Origin: Geomonas limicola
GTDB taxonomy: Bacteria > Desulfobacterota > Desulfuromonadia > Geobacterales > Geobacteraceae
NCBI RefSeq assembly: GCF_014193675.1
Contig: NZ_BLXZ01000006.1
Span: 351,728-415,727 of the forward strand
Reading direction: 5' to 3'
Length of the DNA: 64,000 bases
The notes under the pieces are model-generated. The model was not told the origin of the DNA, did no database searches, and saw only the letters and a program-made list of their open reading frames with translations. Of this stretch, positions 18,041-26,571 are shown piece after piece. The stretch's first letter is position 1, and each line of letters starts with the position of its first letter. Both the position numbers and the translations under genes were made by a program.

Positions 18041-20044
18041 GTGTGTGGCATTGCCGGAATAATGAGCCGCGCGATCGGTCGCGGACCCGATCTGGAACAG
18101 ATAAGCGCCATGATGGCACCACTGCGACACCGCGGTCCGGACCAGTCCGGGGTCTATCTGGACCCGCACCTTGCCATGGGCAACCTGCGGCTGAGCATCA
18201 TCGGCCTGGGGGATGGGATCCAGCCGATCGGTAACGAGGACGGCACCTTGTGGATCGTCTACAACGGTGAGGCCTTCAACTACCTCGAGCTCAAGGGGGA
18301 GTTGGTAGAGAAAGGGCACCGGTTTTCCACCTCAACCGATACCGAGGTGCTCCTGCATCTGTACGAGGAGTACGGAACGTCTTGCCTGCAACGCATCAAC
18401 GGGCAGTTTGCCTTCGCCATCTGGGACAGCAACAAGCAGGAACTGTTTCTGGCCCGGGACCGCGTCGGTATTCGCCCGCTTTTCTACCTCGACACCCCGG
18501 AAAGGCTCTGCTTCGCCTCCGAGATAAAGGCCATTCTGGCACTTGAGGGGTCGCGGGCGCTGGACCTTGAAGCGCTTGCCGAGGTCTTCACGCTCTGGAC
18601 GACCCTGCCGGGCCGCACTGTCTTCGAAGGGGTGAGAGAACTGCCACCGGGCCATTTCCTGGTGGCCCAAAAGGGAAGACCGTCGGTTCCCCAGCCCTAC
18701 TGGCAGATCCCGTTCTACCCGAGCGACCCCGCGTTGCACGACCCCGAAGAGGCGGCCGAGCAGTTGCGCGAACTGCTTACCGACGCGGTCAGGCTCAGGC
18801 TGAGGGCCGACGTGCCGGTGGGGGCTTACCTGAGCGGCGGACTCGATTCGTCCATCATCGCGAGCCTGATCTCCCGGCAGGGAACCAGCCACCTGAAGAC
18901 CTTTTCGCTGGGGTTCCAGGCCGCCTCCTTCGACGAGACCCGGTACCAGCGAGAGCTCATCGACCACCTCGGGACGGACAACCGCCAGGTCCTGGTGGGT
19001 AACGACGAGATCCGTGCGGCCTTCCCCGACACGGTGTGGCATTGTGAAAAGCCGATGCTGCGTACCGCACCGGTGCCGATGTTCCTGCTCTCCCGGTTGG
19101 TGCACGACGAGGGGTACAAGGTGGTCCTTTCCGGCGAGGGGGCAGACGAGATCCTTGGGGGGTACAACATCTTCAAGGAAGCCAAGATACGGCAGTTCTG
19201 GTCCCGGTACCCCGGCTCGCAGCGCCGGCCCCTGCTCCTGGAGAAACTCTATCCCTACATCTTCAGCAACCCGAGCCGCGAGCGCCACTACCTCCAGGAG
19301 TTCTTTGCGGTGCGGGATCAGGGCACGGCGTCCCCGTTCTTTTCCCACGAGATCCGCTGGGAAAACAGCCGCAAGAACCTCACCTTCCTCTCCGACGACT
19401 GCCGCAGCGAGTTGGCAGTCTACGATCCCTTGGCCCGGTTGGCGGAGACCCTGCCGGAGCACTTCGGTGAGCGCGACCTGCTGGCAAGGGCTCAGCACCT
19501 GGAGATGGAGCTCTTTCTTGGCGGGTTCCTGCTCTCTTCCCAGGGGGACCGGGTCGGCATGGCCCACTCCGTTGAAATGCGGCACCCCTTTCTCGATTAC
19601 CGCGTCATCGATTTTGCCTTCAGGCTCCCGGCGCGCTGGAAGCTCAGGGGACTCAAGGAGAAGTACCTGCTCAAGCGGGCTTTCAAGGGGCTTATTCCGG
19701 AGAGCATCGGCAACCGCAACAAGCAGCCCTACCGTGCTCCGATCCGGGAGCTCTTTTCACCCTTGGCCCCCCGTGACTATGTCGACGATCTGCTCTCCGA
19801 GTCGAGCCTCAGGCAAAGTGGCTACTTCAACCCGCAAAAGGTGGCCCGGCTCTACGCGAAGTTCCTGAATACGCCGACAGGTCTCTCCAGCGAGTTCCAT
19901 AACATGGCACTCATCGGAGCACTCTCCACACAGATACTGCACGAGCAGTTCGTCAAGGGTGAGCGGCTGCGCTCGCTGGGCCGACTGTCTCCGGACCGGG
20001 TGGTGCGGCGCGGCGGAGCGGACGCCGGCCCCGGTGCTCGCTGA
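18041..20044 (+). CDS. Asparagine synthase-like glutamine amidotransferase (XrtA-associated)
   Basis: A 667-residue class II amidotransferase. Translation starts at GTG so that the nucleophilic Cys2 begins the glutaminase domain (MCGIAGIM). The glutaminase domain covers about residues 1-210, and the C-terminal AsnB-type ATP-pyrophosphatase domain carries SGGLDSS near 265. GGGAGGA is the ribosome-binding site. Members of this subfamily in exosortase-A loci are called amidotransferase 1 and are thought to amidate a precursor rather than make free asparagine; that role is inference. It leads a five-gene run with an acyl-CoA ligase, a NadE-like protein, an acyl carrier protein and a GNAT protein. 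Confidence 0.87.
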   Translation: MCGIAGIMSRAIGRGPDLEQISAMMAPLRHRGPDQSGVYLDPHLAMGNLRLSIIGLGDGIQPIGNEDGTLWIVYNGEAFNYLELKGELVEKGHRFSTSTDTEVLLHLYEEYGTSCLQRINGQFAFAIWDSNKQELFLARDRVGIRPLFYLDTPERLCFASEIKAILALEGSRALDLEALAEVFTLWTTLPGRTVFEGVRELPPGHFLVAQKGRPSVPQPYWQIPFYPSDPALHDPEEAAEQLRELLTDAVRLRLRADVPVGAYLSGGLDSSIIASLISRQGTSHLKTFSLGFQAASFDETRYQRELIDHLGTDNRQVLVGNDEIRAAFPDTVWHCEKPMLRTAPVPMFLLSRLVHDEGYKVVLSGEGADEILGGYNIFKEAKIRQFWSRYPGSQRRPLLLEKLYPYIFSNPSRERHYLQEFFAVRDQGTASPFFSHEIRWENSRKNLTFLSDDCRSELAVYDPLARLAETLPEHFGERDLLARAQHLEMELFLGGFLLSSQGDRVGMAHSVEMRHPFLDYRVIDFAFRLPARWKLRGLKEKYLLKRAFKGLIPESIGNRNKQPYRAPIRELFSPLAPRDYVDDLLSESSLRQSGYFNPQKVARLYAKFLNTPTGLSSEFHNMALIGALSTQILHEQFVKGERLRSLGRLSPDRVVRRGGADAGPGAR

Positions 20045-20063
20045 AGAAAGAGGAGATCTGGTC

Positions 20064-21686
20064 ATGAGCGAGAGATCGGTCCACCACCTGCTTGAGAACA
20101 GCGCACGTTTGCATCCCCAGCGGATCGCGCTGGTCCACGACAGCGAACGGGTAAGCTACGGCAGGCTGAACCAGGAGGCAAACCGCCTGGCAAGCTTTTT
20201 ATTGCAACAGGGGGTGACTGCCGGAGAGCGGGTCGTAATGCTCCTGGAGAACAGCCAAAGCTACGTGGTGAGCTACTACGGGATTCTGAAAGCCCAAGCG
20301 GTTGCGGTACCGCTCAACCCGGAACTTAAGGCCGAAGGGCTTAAAGAGCTTTTGCGGGAGCTGGAGCCGCGGGTGGTGATCGTGAGCCGGAAAGCGGAGC
20401 ACGCCCTCAGGGAGTGCGATCCGGACAGCCTGGGGATCTCGCTGGTCCTGGTGAAGGAACCGGGGCTTGCCTGGAGCGGAGAGCATGCCCGGATCGTCGT
20501 GTGGGAGCAGGCCCTGGAACAGGGTGAGCCGGACGACCCCAGCTACTCCGGAACGCCGGACCGGCTGGCGAGCATCATCTACACCTCCGGTTCCACGGGA
20601 AAACCGAAGGGAGTGATGCTGTCGCACCGTAACATCGTTGCCAACACCGATTCCATCGTGGCCTACCTCGGGTTGACCGAGCGGGATATCCAGATGGTGG
20701 TGCTCCCCTTGTTCTACGTGATGGGAAAGTCGCTCTTGAACACCCATGTTGCGGTGGGGGGGACGCTGGTCTTGAACAACAACTTCGCCTATCCCGCCTC
20801 GGTGATCGCCCAGATGGCGTCCGAAAGGGTAACGGGCTTCTCCGGGGTCCCGGCGACCTACGCCTACCTCTTGCACCGCTCGCCTCTGGCGGCCTTCCGG
20901 GACCGGCTCTCCGAGCTGCGCTACTGTACGCAGGCCGGCGGCCATATGTCGCGGCAGATCAAGGAACAGCTCATCCAGGTGCTGCCGCCGCACACCAGGC
21001 TCTTCGTGATGTACGGTGCCACCGAGGCCGCGGCACGGCTGAGCTACGTGGAGCCGGAGCGGCTTCGGGAAAAGATGGAATCGATCGGCAGACCGATACC
21101 CGGGGTCACCATGCGGGTGGTGGACGACCAGGGGCGCGAAGTGGCTCAGGGAGAGTCGGGGGAGCTCGTCGCCTGTGGCGCAAACATCATGCTCGGCTAC
21201 TGGCGCGACCCCGAGGCGACCGCGCGGGCCCTGGACCGCAACGGCTACCACACCGGCGACCTGGGCTACCAGGATGCAGACGGCTACCTCTACGTCACCG
21301 GCCGCAAGGACGACCTGCTCAAGGTTGGCGGGCACCGCATCGACCCGCAGGAGATCGAGGACGCCCTGATGGCGAGCGGCCAGCTCCTCGAGGTCGCGGT
21401 GCTCGGCGTGCAGGACGAACTCCTGGGTAAACGGCTGGTGGCCCTGGCAGTGCCGCTTGACGCGCAGACCCCGGCGGGGACTATCTTGGCCTGCTGCCTG
21501 GACCGGCTGCCGCGCCACAAGCTCCCCGGCGAGATCCGGTTCGTCCAGGCGCTTCCCAAGTATCCCAGCAGCAAGACCGACCGACCGGGCTGCCTAGCGC
21601 TCTTTCACTCCCTGGGCGCAGACGCCGGCTCCGTGCGGCCTCAAGCAGTGCAACCCGGGGCCGCAGACGAGGAGGTACATCCATGA
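20064..21686 (+). CDS. AMP-forming acyl-CoA/acyl-ACP ligase (XrtA-associated)
   Basis: A 540-residue ANL-superfamily adenylating enzyme. The phosphate-binding loop YTSGSTGKPKG lies at about 173-183, MYGATEAAARLSY is the A5 region, and GYHTGDLGYQDADGYLYV with RKDDLLKVGG form A7/A8. The C-terminal catalytic Lys is in PKYPSSKTDR. It should activate a carboxylic acid as an acyl-adenylate and load it on CoA or on the carrier protein encoded at 22709. The ATG at 20064 has AGAGGAG upstream; the longer frame from 19959 overlaps the amidotransferase. Its stop overlaps the next start (ATGA). Confidence 0.87.
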   Translation: MSERSVHHLLENSARLHPQRIALVHDSERVSYGRLNQEANRLASFLLQQGVTAGERVVMLLENSQSYVVSYYGILKAQAVAVPLNPELKAEGLKELLRELEPRVVIVSRKAEHALRECDPDSLGISLVLVKEPGLAWSGEHARIVVWEQALEQGEPDDPSYSGTPDRLASIIYTSGSTGKPKGVMLSHRNIVANTDSIVAYLGLTERDIQMVVLPLFYVMGKSLLNTHVAVGGTLVLNNNFAYPASVIAQMASERVTGFSGVPATYAYLLHRSPLAAFRDRLSELRYCTQAGGHMSRQIKEQLIQVLPPHTRLFVMYGATEAAARLSYVEPERLREKMESIGRPIPGVTMRVVDDQGREVAQGESGELVACGANIMLGYWRDPEATARALDRNGYHTGDLGYQDADGYLYVTGRKDDLLKVGGHRIDPQEIEDALMASGQLLEVAVLGVQDELLGKRLVALAVPLDAQTPAGTILACCLDRLPRHKLPGEIRFVQALPKYPSSKTDRPGCLALFHSLGADAGSVRPQAVQPGAADEEVHP

Positions 21687-22678
21687 ACGGTAGCACCCCT
21701 TTCTCCCGGCACCTTCTGCACCTCAACCCCGAACTCGAGGTTGACCGTATCTGCCGGCGTATCCGGGAACTCATGCTTTCCCAGGTCAAGCGGCGCGGCC
21801 TGGTGGTGGGACTTTCCGGCGGGATAGACTCCAGCGTCACCGCCGCCCTGGCTGCCCGGGCCCTGGGGACGGAACGGGTACTGGGTCTGGAGATGCCCGA
21901 GCGCCACTCGGCCGAGGAGAGCCTGAGACTCAGCAGCAGCGTGGCCGGCACCCTGGGGATCCAAACGGTCCGGGAGGAGATCTCGGACACCCTGGAATCG
22001 GTCGGATTTTACCGCAAGTACGAGGATGCCGTGCGCCAGGTGGTGCCGGAGTACGGGGCCGGGTGGAAATCGAAGATCGTCACGAGCGGCATCACGGCAA
22101 GTGCCACCATCACCGCCTTCTCGATCGTGGTGCAGGCCCCGGACGGCGCCCAGTTGAAAAGACGGCTCCCCTTCAAGCCCTACCTGGAGATCGTCGCAGC
22201 GACCAACTTCAAACAGCGCATCAGGAAGATGCTGGAGTACTACCATGCCGACCGGTTGCACTACGCCGTGGCCGGCACACCGAACCGCCTGGAGTACGAC
22301 CAGGGGTTCTTCGTGAAGCTTGGGGACGGGGCCGCCGATCTCAAGCCGATCGCGCACCTCTACAAGACCCAGGTGTACCAGGTGGCGGAGTACCTGGGCA
22401 TCCCCGAGGAGATCAGGCGCAGACGCCCGACCACCGACACCTACTCGCTCACCCAGGGGCAGGACGAGTTCTACTTTTCACTCCCTTTCGACCAGATGGA
22501 CCTCTGCCTGTTCGGGAAGAACCACGCCGTGCCGGCTCTCGAGGTGGCCGCGGCGCTCGGGATCACCGAACAGCAGGTCGAACTGGTGTATCGGGACATC
22601 GACGTCAAGCGGGCCACCACACGCTACCTGCACCTGCCGCCGCTTCTGGTGGACCGGGTGGAGTGGCAGGAGGAGTGA
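21683..22678 (+). CDS. NadE-like PP-loop ATPase (NAD synthase family)
   Basis: A 331-residue protein similar to ammonia-dependent NAD synthetase. SGGIDSS (45-51) is the PP-loop, and GTPNRLEYDQGFFVKLGDGA and LYKTQVYQVAEYLGIPEEI match NadE motifs. The NadE deamido-NAD-site motif (usually Q-T-D-E-D-E-L) is replaced by TQGQDEFYFS, so the substrate may not be deamido-NAD. No glutaminase domain is present; ammonia could come from the amidotransferase at 18041. Overlap by four bases with the ligase gene places it within the acyl-activation operon. A housekeeping NAD synthetase role cannot be excluded. Confidence 0.8.
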   Translation: MNGSTPFSRHLLHLNPELEVDRICRRIRELMLSQVKRRGLVVGLSGGIDSSVTAALAARALGTERVLGLEMPERHSAEESLRLSSSVAGTLGIQTVREEISDTLESVGFYRKYEDAVRQVVPEYGAGWKSKIVTSGITASATITAFSIVVQAPDGAQLKRRLPFKPYLEIVAATNFKQRIRKMLEYYHADRLHYAVAGTPNRLEYDQGFFVKLGDGAADLKPIAHLYKTQVYQVAEYLGIPEEIRRRRPTTDTYSLTQGQDEFYFSLPFDQMDLCLFGKNHAVPALEVAAALGITEQQVELVYRDIDVKRATTRYLHLPPLLVDRVEWQEE

Positions 22679-22708
22679 GCTGGCCAGGAACCAAGGGAGG
22701 ACACCCAC

Positions 22709-23002
22709 ATGAGACTTCAGGAGGAAATCAGGCAGTTCATCGTCGATACCTTTCTCTTCGGGGAAGATGGCGGTCTTAAAGACGACAGCTCGTTTCTCGA
22801 GGAGGGGATCGTGGATTCCACGGGGATCCTGCAGCTGGTCTCGTTTTTACAGGATAGGTACCTGATCAGCATCGAGGATGCCGAACTGATCCCGGACAAT
22901 CTCGACTCGATCGGCAAGGTCTCGGCGTTTGTGCGCAACAAACGGGGCACGTTCGACTTCGAGCAGGAGGCCGCACAGGCACTCGTACCGGAACCGGCCT
23001 GA
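22709..23002 (+). CDS. Acyl carrier protein
   Basis: A 97-residue phosphopantetheine carrier protein. The attachment motif reads GIVDSTGILQLV with Ser37 as the predicted 4'-phosphopantetheine site; the usual DSL is DST. Helix-forming segments before and after fit the four-helix ACP fold. GGGAGGA lies 8 bases ahead of the ATG. It sits between the NadE-like protein and a GNAT-type transferase, so it probably carries the acyl group activated by the ligase encoded at 20064 rather than serving fatty-acid synthesis. Confidence 0.87.
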   Translation: MRLQEEIRQFIVDTFLFGEDGGLKDDSSFLEEGIVDSTGILQLVSFLQDRYLISIEDAELIPDNLDSIGKVSAFVRNKRGTFDFEQEAAQALVPEPA

Positions 23003-23049
23003 GGCAAGGTGCAGGCAGGCGCGGCAGGGCAGGGGAGAAGAGGAGAGTG

Positions 23050-23691
23050 ATGACGAAAACGGCACGGGTCGACAACTGGCAGATCCTCAGGGAGTTAGGT
23101 CCATTCAACTCCCTGAAGCTGTTGGGCTCGCGGGTGCTTTCCCTGGACCACTACTTCGTGCTGAGGAAAAATCTCATGGCGGCCGAGCCCGAGGCTCCGG
23201 CATTGGGGGCCAAGTTTACGCTGGAGCCGATCGCCCCGTGCGACGTCCAGAGTATTCTCGACAGCCTGGAGAGCCTCACTGCAGCGGAGAAGCGGGACGT
23301 CCTGGGGTACCTGCACTTTTACCAGAGCGGCTTCAAGAACTGCTTCGTGATGCGTCGCGACGGCCAGGTGGCCTACATGCAGACGCTCATCTACCCGGAA
23401 CAAAACGACCTGATCGCGAAGAAGTACCGCACCAAGTTCTACCCCCTCAAGGAGAGCCAGGTCATGGTGGAGAACGTCTTCACCTTCGTACCGTTTCGGG
23501 GGCTGGGCTGCCTGCAGGCGGGGACCGGAAAACTTTTAGACCTGGCGCGCAGCCAGGGCTACCGCTCGGCGGTCTGCTACATCAGAAAGGACCGCATCGT
23601 CTCGCTCAACGAGTTCATCAAGATGGGGTTCAAGATCACCCGGATGATGCCGGAGTACAAGGTGCTGGGGAGGGTCTGGCGGGATCTGTAG
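23050..23691 (+). CDS. GNAT-fold acyltransferase-like protein
   Basis: A 213-residue protein that I assign to the GNAT fold from its C-terminal half. The strand-turn VENVFTFVPFRGLGCLQAGTG followed by LLDLARSQGYRSAVCYI resembles the acyl-donor binding region, and SLNEFIKMGFKITRMM matches the typical GNAT end. The N-terminal 70 residues are not recognised. It probably transfers the carrier-protein-bound acyl group to an acceptor. The start is ATG 23050 (GTG 23047 is possible), with GAGGAG just upstream. It ends the operon and is followed by a strong terminator. Confidence 0.7.
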   Translation: MTKTARVDNWQILRELGPFNSLKLLGSRVLSLDHYFVLRKNLMAAEPEAPALGAKFTLEPIAPCDVQSILDSLESLTAAEKRDVLGYLHFYQSGFKNCFVMRRDGQVAYMQTLIYPEQNDLIAKKYRTKFYPLKESQVMVENVFTFVPFRGLGCLQAGTGKLLDLARSQGYRSAVCYIRKDRIVSLNEFIKMGFKITRMMPEYKVLGRVWRDL

Positions 23692-23724
23692 CACCGGTCT
23701 GGTCCGGTCGAGGCTGGTAACGCG

Positions 23725-23767
23725 AGAGCGGCTTTACCTTCAGGGAGGATAAAGCCGCTCTTTTTTT
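23725..23767 (+). terminator. Rho-independent terminator of the acyl-activation operon
   Basis: A perfect 12-bp stem AGAGCGGCTTTA/TAAAGCCGCTCT with a 13-base loop is followed by seven T residues. It lies 34 bases after the GNAT gene and also separates it from the convergent cytochrome operon. Confidence 0.92.
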
Positions 23768-23789
23768 GCCGATCAGGTGACCAAGGTCG

Positions 23790-24608
23790 CTATTTCTCGT
23801 CGTAGGTCTTCTTCAAAAGGTGGAACAGGATCGCCAGGATGAGTGCACCGGCAACCACGATGCCGCCCACGACCTTGCGCTTGGCACGGGTCTCCTCGAT
23901 GACCTTGAGGTCGCGGTCCAGTTTGGCGAGTTCGCCGTTGATCTGGGCCGACTCTCCCTGGACCTTGGTGACGCTCACCTCGTGGAACAGCGAGTGGAAG
24001 CGGTTGCGCACCGCGAAGAGGCTCTTGCCGAGCCGCTCGGTGTCGACCCCTTGGGACTGGTAGGTCTTGATCCTGCGGTCGATGCTGACGATGGAACCTT
24101 CGGTCTGCTGCATGGCGTCCCGGATCACCCGGGCCCGCTCGAAGCTGTGGCAGCGGCTGCAGGTCTTCTCGTTTATGATCGTGAGCGAGGCCCGCTGCAC
24201 CGCGTGGTTGGTGTGGCAGGTCACGCAGGTGGGGCCCCCCTTACCCAGGGCACGGCCGTGGGCGCTGGCCAGGTAGTCCTTGAGGACCCCCGGATGGCAG
24301 CGCCCGCAAAAGGCCGGGATATCAGCCTCCTTGGGGGCGCCCAGAAAGCCGCGCGAGCGGTTCATCGCGTCGGCGGCATCCTTCGGGTCGCCGCCGTGGC
24401 AGGCGTTGCAGGAGATGCCGTTTTCGGCGTGCACGCTGGTGCGCCAGAGCTTCACCGGGGCGCCGAGCCGGTCGGGCAGGGAACCGTGGCACTGGATGCA
24501 GACCGTCTCGGGTTGCTCGGCCCGGGCGGAGCCGCAGAAAAGGCCCACTCCCAGGAGGACGGCGGCAGTGGCGAGGAGGGTGCGCGGGAACTTGATTCGC
24601 ATCATCAT
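23790..24608 (-). CDS. Pentaheme c-type cytochrome with C-terminal membrane anchor
   Basis: A 272-residue exported cytochrome, the last gene of a Rieske/cytochrome b/cytochrome c operon. It has a signal peptide (LLATAAVLLGVGLFCGSARA) and five CxxCH heme sites: CIQCH, CNACH, CGRCH, CVTCH and CSRCH. A helical region of about 80 residues follows, then a TM segment near the C terminus (GGIVVAGALILAILFHLL) with a basic tail. It probably takes electrons from the cytochrome b subunit at the periplasmic side of the membrane. Three ATG codons overlap the cytochrome b stop (24602-24608); 24608 gives the stop-start overlap. Confidence 0.88.
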   Translation of the reverse strand: MMMRIKFPRTLLATAAVLLGVGLFCGSARAEQPETVCIQCHGSLPDRLGAPVKLWRTSVHAENGISCNACHGGDPKDAADAMNRSRGFLGAPKEADIPAFCGRCHPGVLKDYLASAHGRALGKGGPTCVTCHTNHAVQRASLTIINEKTCSRCHSFERARVIRDAMQQTEGSIVSIDRRIKTYQSQGVDTERLGKSLFAVRNRFHSLFHEVSVTKVQGESAQINGELAKLDRDLKVIEETRAKRKVVGGIVVAGALILAILFHLLKKTYDEK

Positions 24609-25711
24609 GAGTAGTGCCCCCATACGGAAAGTCCGACCCAGAGCAGGAACCCGCCGAAGAAGCAGGCCAGGAACAGCGGTCGCTTGAAGGGGTTTCGTTC
24701 GGGTGAGCGGTCGATAAACGGCAGCAGTGCCAGGAAGGTCATCGCGGCGGCCTGCACCGAGAGGCCGAGCAGTTCGCTGGGGAAGATCTTGAGCGTCTGG
24801 TAGTTGGCCAGGAAGTACCACTCCGGCTTGATGTGGGCCGGGGTCTGGAAGGCGTTGGCCGGCACGAAGGCGTCCGGGGTGAACAGGAGGTTGGGGGCGA
24901 AGAAAACCACCGCCAGGAACACGGCAAAGTAAACGCTGATCGAGGTGAGATCCTGCAGGGCGTAGTTCGGGAAGAACGGGATCCCGCCGGGGTGGCTCTC
25001 GTAGCGGTAGTGCTCCGGCGACCAGTGGGTGCCGGTTTCTGTGTTGGCACCGAAGGGGGGCGTCGAGATGCCGGTCCGCTTCAGGCAGAACAGGTGGGCG
25101 CCGATGAGGCCCGCGATCACCGCGGGGATCACCCCGACGTGCAGCGCGAAGAAGCGCCCCAGGGTGGCGGGGCCGACCAGTTTGCTGCCGCGCAGGAACT
25201 CTACCAGGTAGGGTCCGACCACCGGTATGGCCGCCGCCGAGTTGGTGGCAACCGTGGTGGCCCAGAAGGAGAGCTGGCTCCAGGGGAGGAGGTAGCCGGT
25301 GAGCGAGATCCCCTGCACCAGGGTGAAGAGCATAAACCCGGTGAGCCAGTTTAATTCGCGCGGGCTCTTGTAGCTCTTCATGAACAGCGTGGAGAGCATG
25401 TGCATGATGAGTACCGCGACCATCATGTTGGAGCCCACCGCGTGGCAGAGCCGGATCAGCCAGCCGTAGGGGAGCTCGTTCATGATGTAGGTCACGCTCT
25501 TGAAGGCCTTCTCGGCGTCAGGGACGTAGTACACCAAAAGGAGCAGGCCGGTCACCACCTGTAGGGTGAAGATGACCAAAAGTACGCTCCCCAGCGAGTA
25601 CCATTCGTTGATATTTTTGGGCAGCAGGTAGCCGGTGAGCTCCTGCTCCACGATCTCTTTGGCACCGATGCGCAGGTCGAGCCAGTTGTACAGCCTTTTT
25701 ATCAGGGCCAT
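24605..25711 (-). CDS. Cytochrome b of a bc-type quinol oxidoreductase
   Basis: A 368-residue membrane protein with both the N- and C-terminal cytochrome b domains in one chain. The heme-ligand His pairs are H90/H191 and H104/H206 (CHAVGSNMM, LIMHML, ALHVGV, GAHLFC). SLTGYLLPWSQ lies at the quinol-binding region, and a PEW-type site appears as KPEWYFLANY in the C-terminal half. It should oxidise menaquinol and pass electrons to the Rieske protein encoded just upstream and to the pentaheme cytochrome. The arrangement resembles the small Geobacter Cbc complexes; I do not assign a specific cbc symbol. Confidence 0.93.
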   Translation of the reverse strand: MALIKRLYNWLDLRIGAKEIVEQELTGYLLPKNINEWYSLGSVLLVIFTLQVVTGLLLLVYYVPDAEKAFKSVTYIMNELPYGWLIRLCHAVGSNMMVAVLIMHMLSTLFMKSYKSPRELNWLTGFMLFTLVQGISLTGYLLPWSQLSFWATTVATNSAAAIPVVGPYLVEFLRGSKLVGPATLGRFFALHVGVIPAVIAGLIGAHLFCLKRTGISTPPFGANTETGTHWSPEHYRYESHPGGIPFFPNYALQDLTSISVYFAVFLAVVFFAPNLLFTPDAFVPANAFQTPAHIKPEWYFLANYQTLKIFPSELLGLSVQAAAMTFLALLPFIDRSPERNPFKRPLFLACFFGGFLLWVGLSVWGHYS

Positions 25712-25736
25712 GGAACCTCCGTTGGCAGGTCAGGAG

Positions 25737-26156
25737 TTAACCGACAGTAATCTTTCCGTTGGCGACGGAGACGGGAATCTTGGCGAGGGGTCTGGGGGGC
25801 GGCCCCGAGACCACGGTGCCGTCGGGGGTGTAGCGGCCGGCATGGCAGGGGCAGAGGAAATCCTGCTTGTCCTTTTCCCACTGTACGATGCACCCCAGGT
25901 GGGTGCAGACCGCGGAGAGGGCTACTACGGCACCGGCCGAGGTCTTCACCAGTACCGCGGAGGAACCGGCGTACTCGAAGAACTTCGCTTCGCCGGCGGG
26001 GAGATCGCTCTCGGCGAACTCGATCTTGTTGGAGCCCTGCTGGTCCGAGCGCGGAGCCAGGTAGCGGAACACCGGGTACACCACGGCGGCTGCCGCGGCA
26101 GCCGAGGCTCCCGCCAGGCACACACCGAGAAATTTTCTCCTGCCATCATTTTCCAT
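25737..26156 (-). CDS. Rieske iron-sulfur protein of bc-type complex
   Basis: A 139-residue protein with an N-terminal RRKFLG (twin-arginine-like) plus an Ala-rich membrane helix (about 11-30) and a C-terminal Rieske fold. Cluster ligands are in CTHLGC (C84, H86, with C89 for the disulfide) and CPCHAG (C102, H105, with C104). I chose the ATG at 26156, preceded by GGGAGGA, because it starts the twin-arginine segment; the longer frame from 26219 adds unrelated residues. First gene of the complex operon. Confidence 0.93.
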   Translation of the reverse strand: MENDGRRKFLGVCLAGASAAAAAAVVYPVFRYLAPRSDQQGSNKIEFAESDLPAGEAKFFEYAGSSAVLVKTSAGAVVALSAVCTHLGCIVQWEKDKQDFLCPCHAGRYTPDGTVVSGPPPRPLAKIPVSVANGKITVG

Positions 26157-26571
26157 GCTTCCTCCCGGATTGCTTGTGCAAATTGGGCTCAAGTATAGTG
26201 GTTGTTCTCGGCATTTCAAGCCACAAACTTAAATGGGCTTTTTGAGAATCTTCCAGATGGTGCACACTCACAAGGATTCGACTACTGAGTATCTTCTTTG
26301 AAACAGGTTCAGCTACAGAGGTTTGCAGCCAGATGTTGCCTGGTTCGATCCCTATGGTTGTCATGGAGGCTTGCCAGACAATCAGCCGCAATCCTGTCAG
26401 GATCATCGTAGTGACACGTAAGCCAGGACTCATGGCCGTCTGCTCCGCGAATCTGGCCTGGTTAAGGAGAGGACTTTACGGCGTCGGGCAAATCCGTTAT
26501 CCTGCCACACCACCTGTCAGCCCGCGGCCCGCGGCCGGCTCTTGGATCCTGCACATCTCAAGGAGTGACCC
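26157..26571. other. Intergenic region between divergent transcription units
   Basis: This 415-base stretch separates the minus-strand Rieske operon from the plus-strand arsenosugar pair and presumably holds both promoters. I see no convincing gene, strong hairpin or sigma-54 site in it. Confidence 0.5.
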
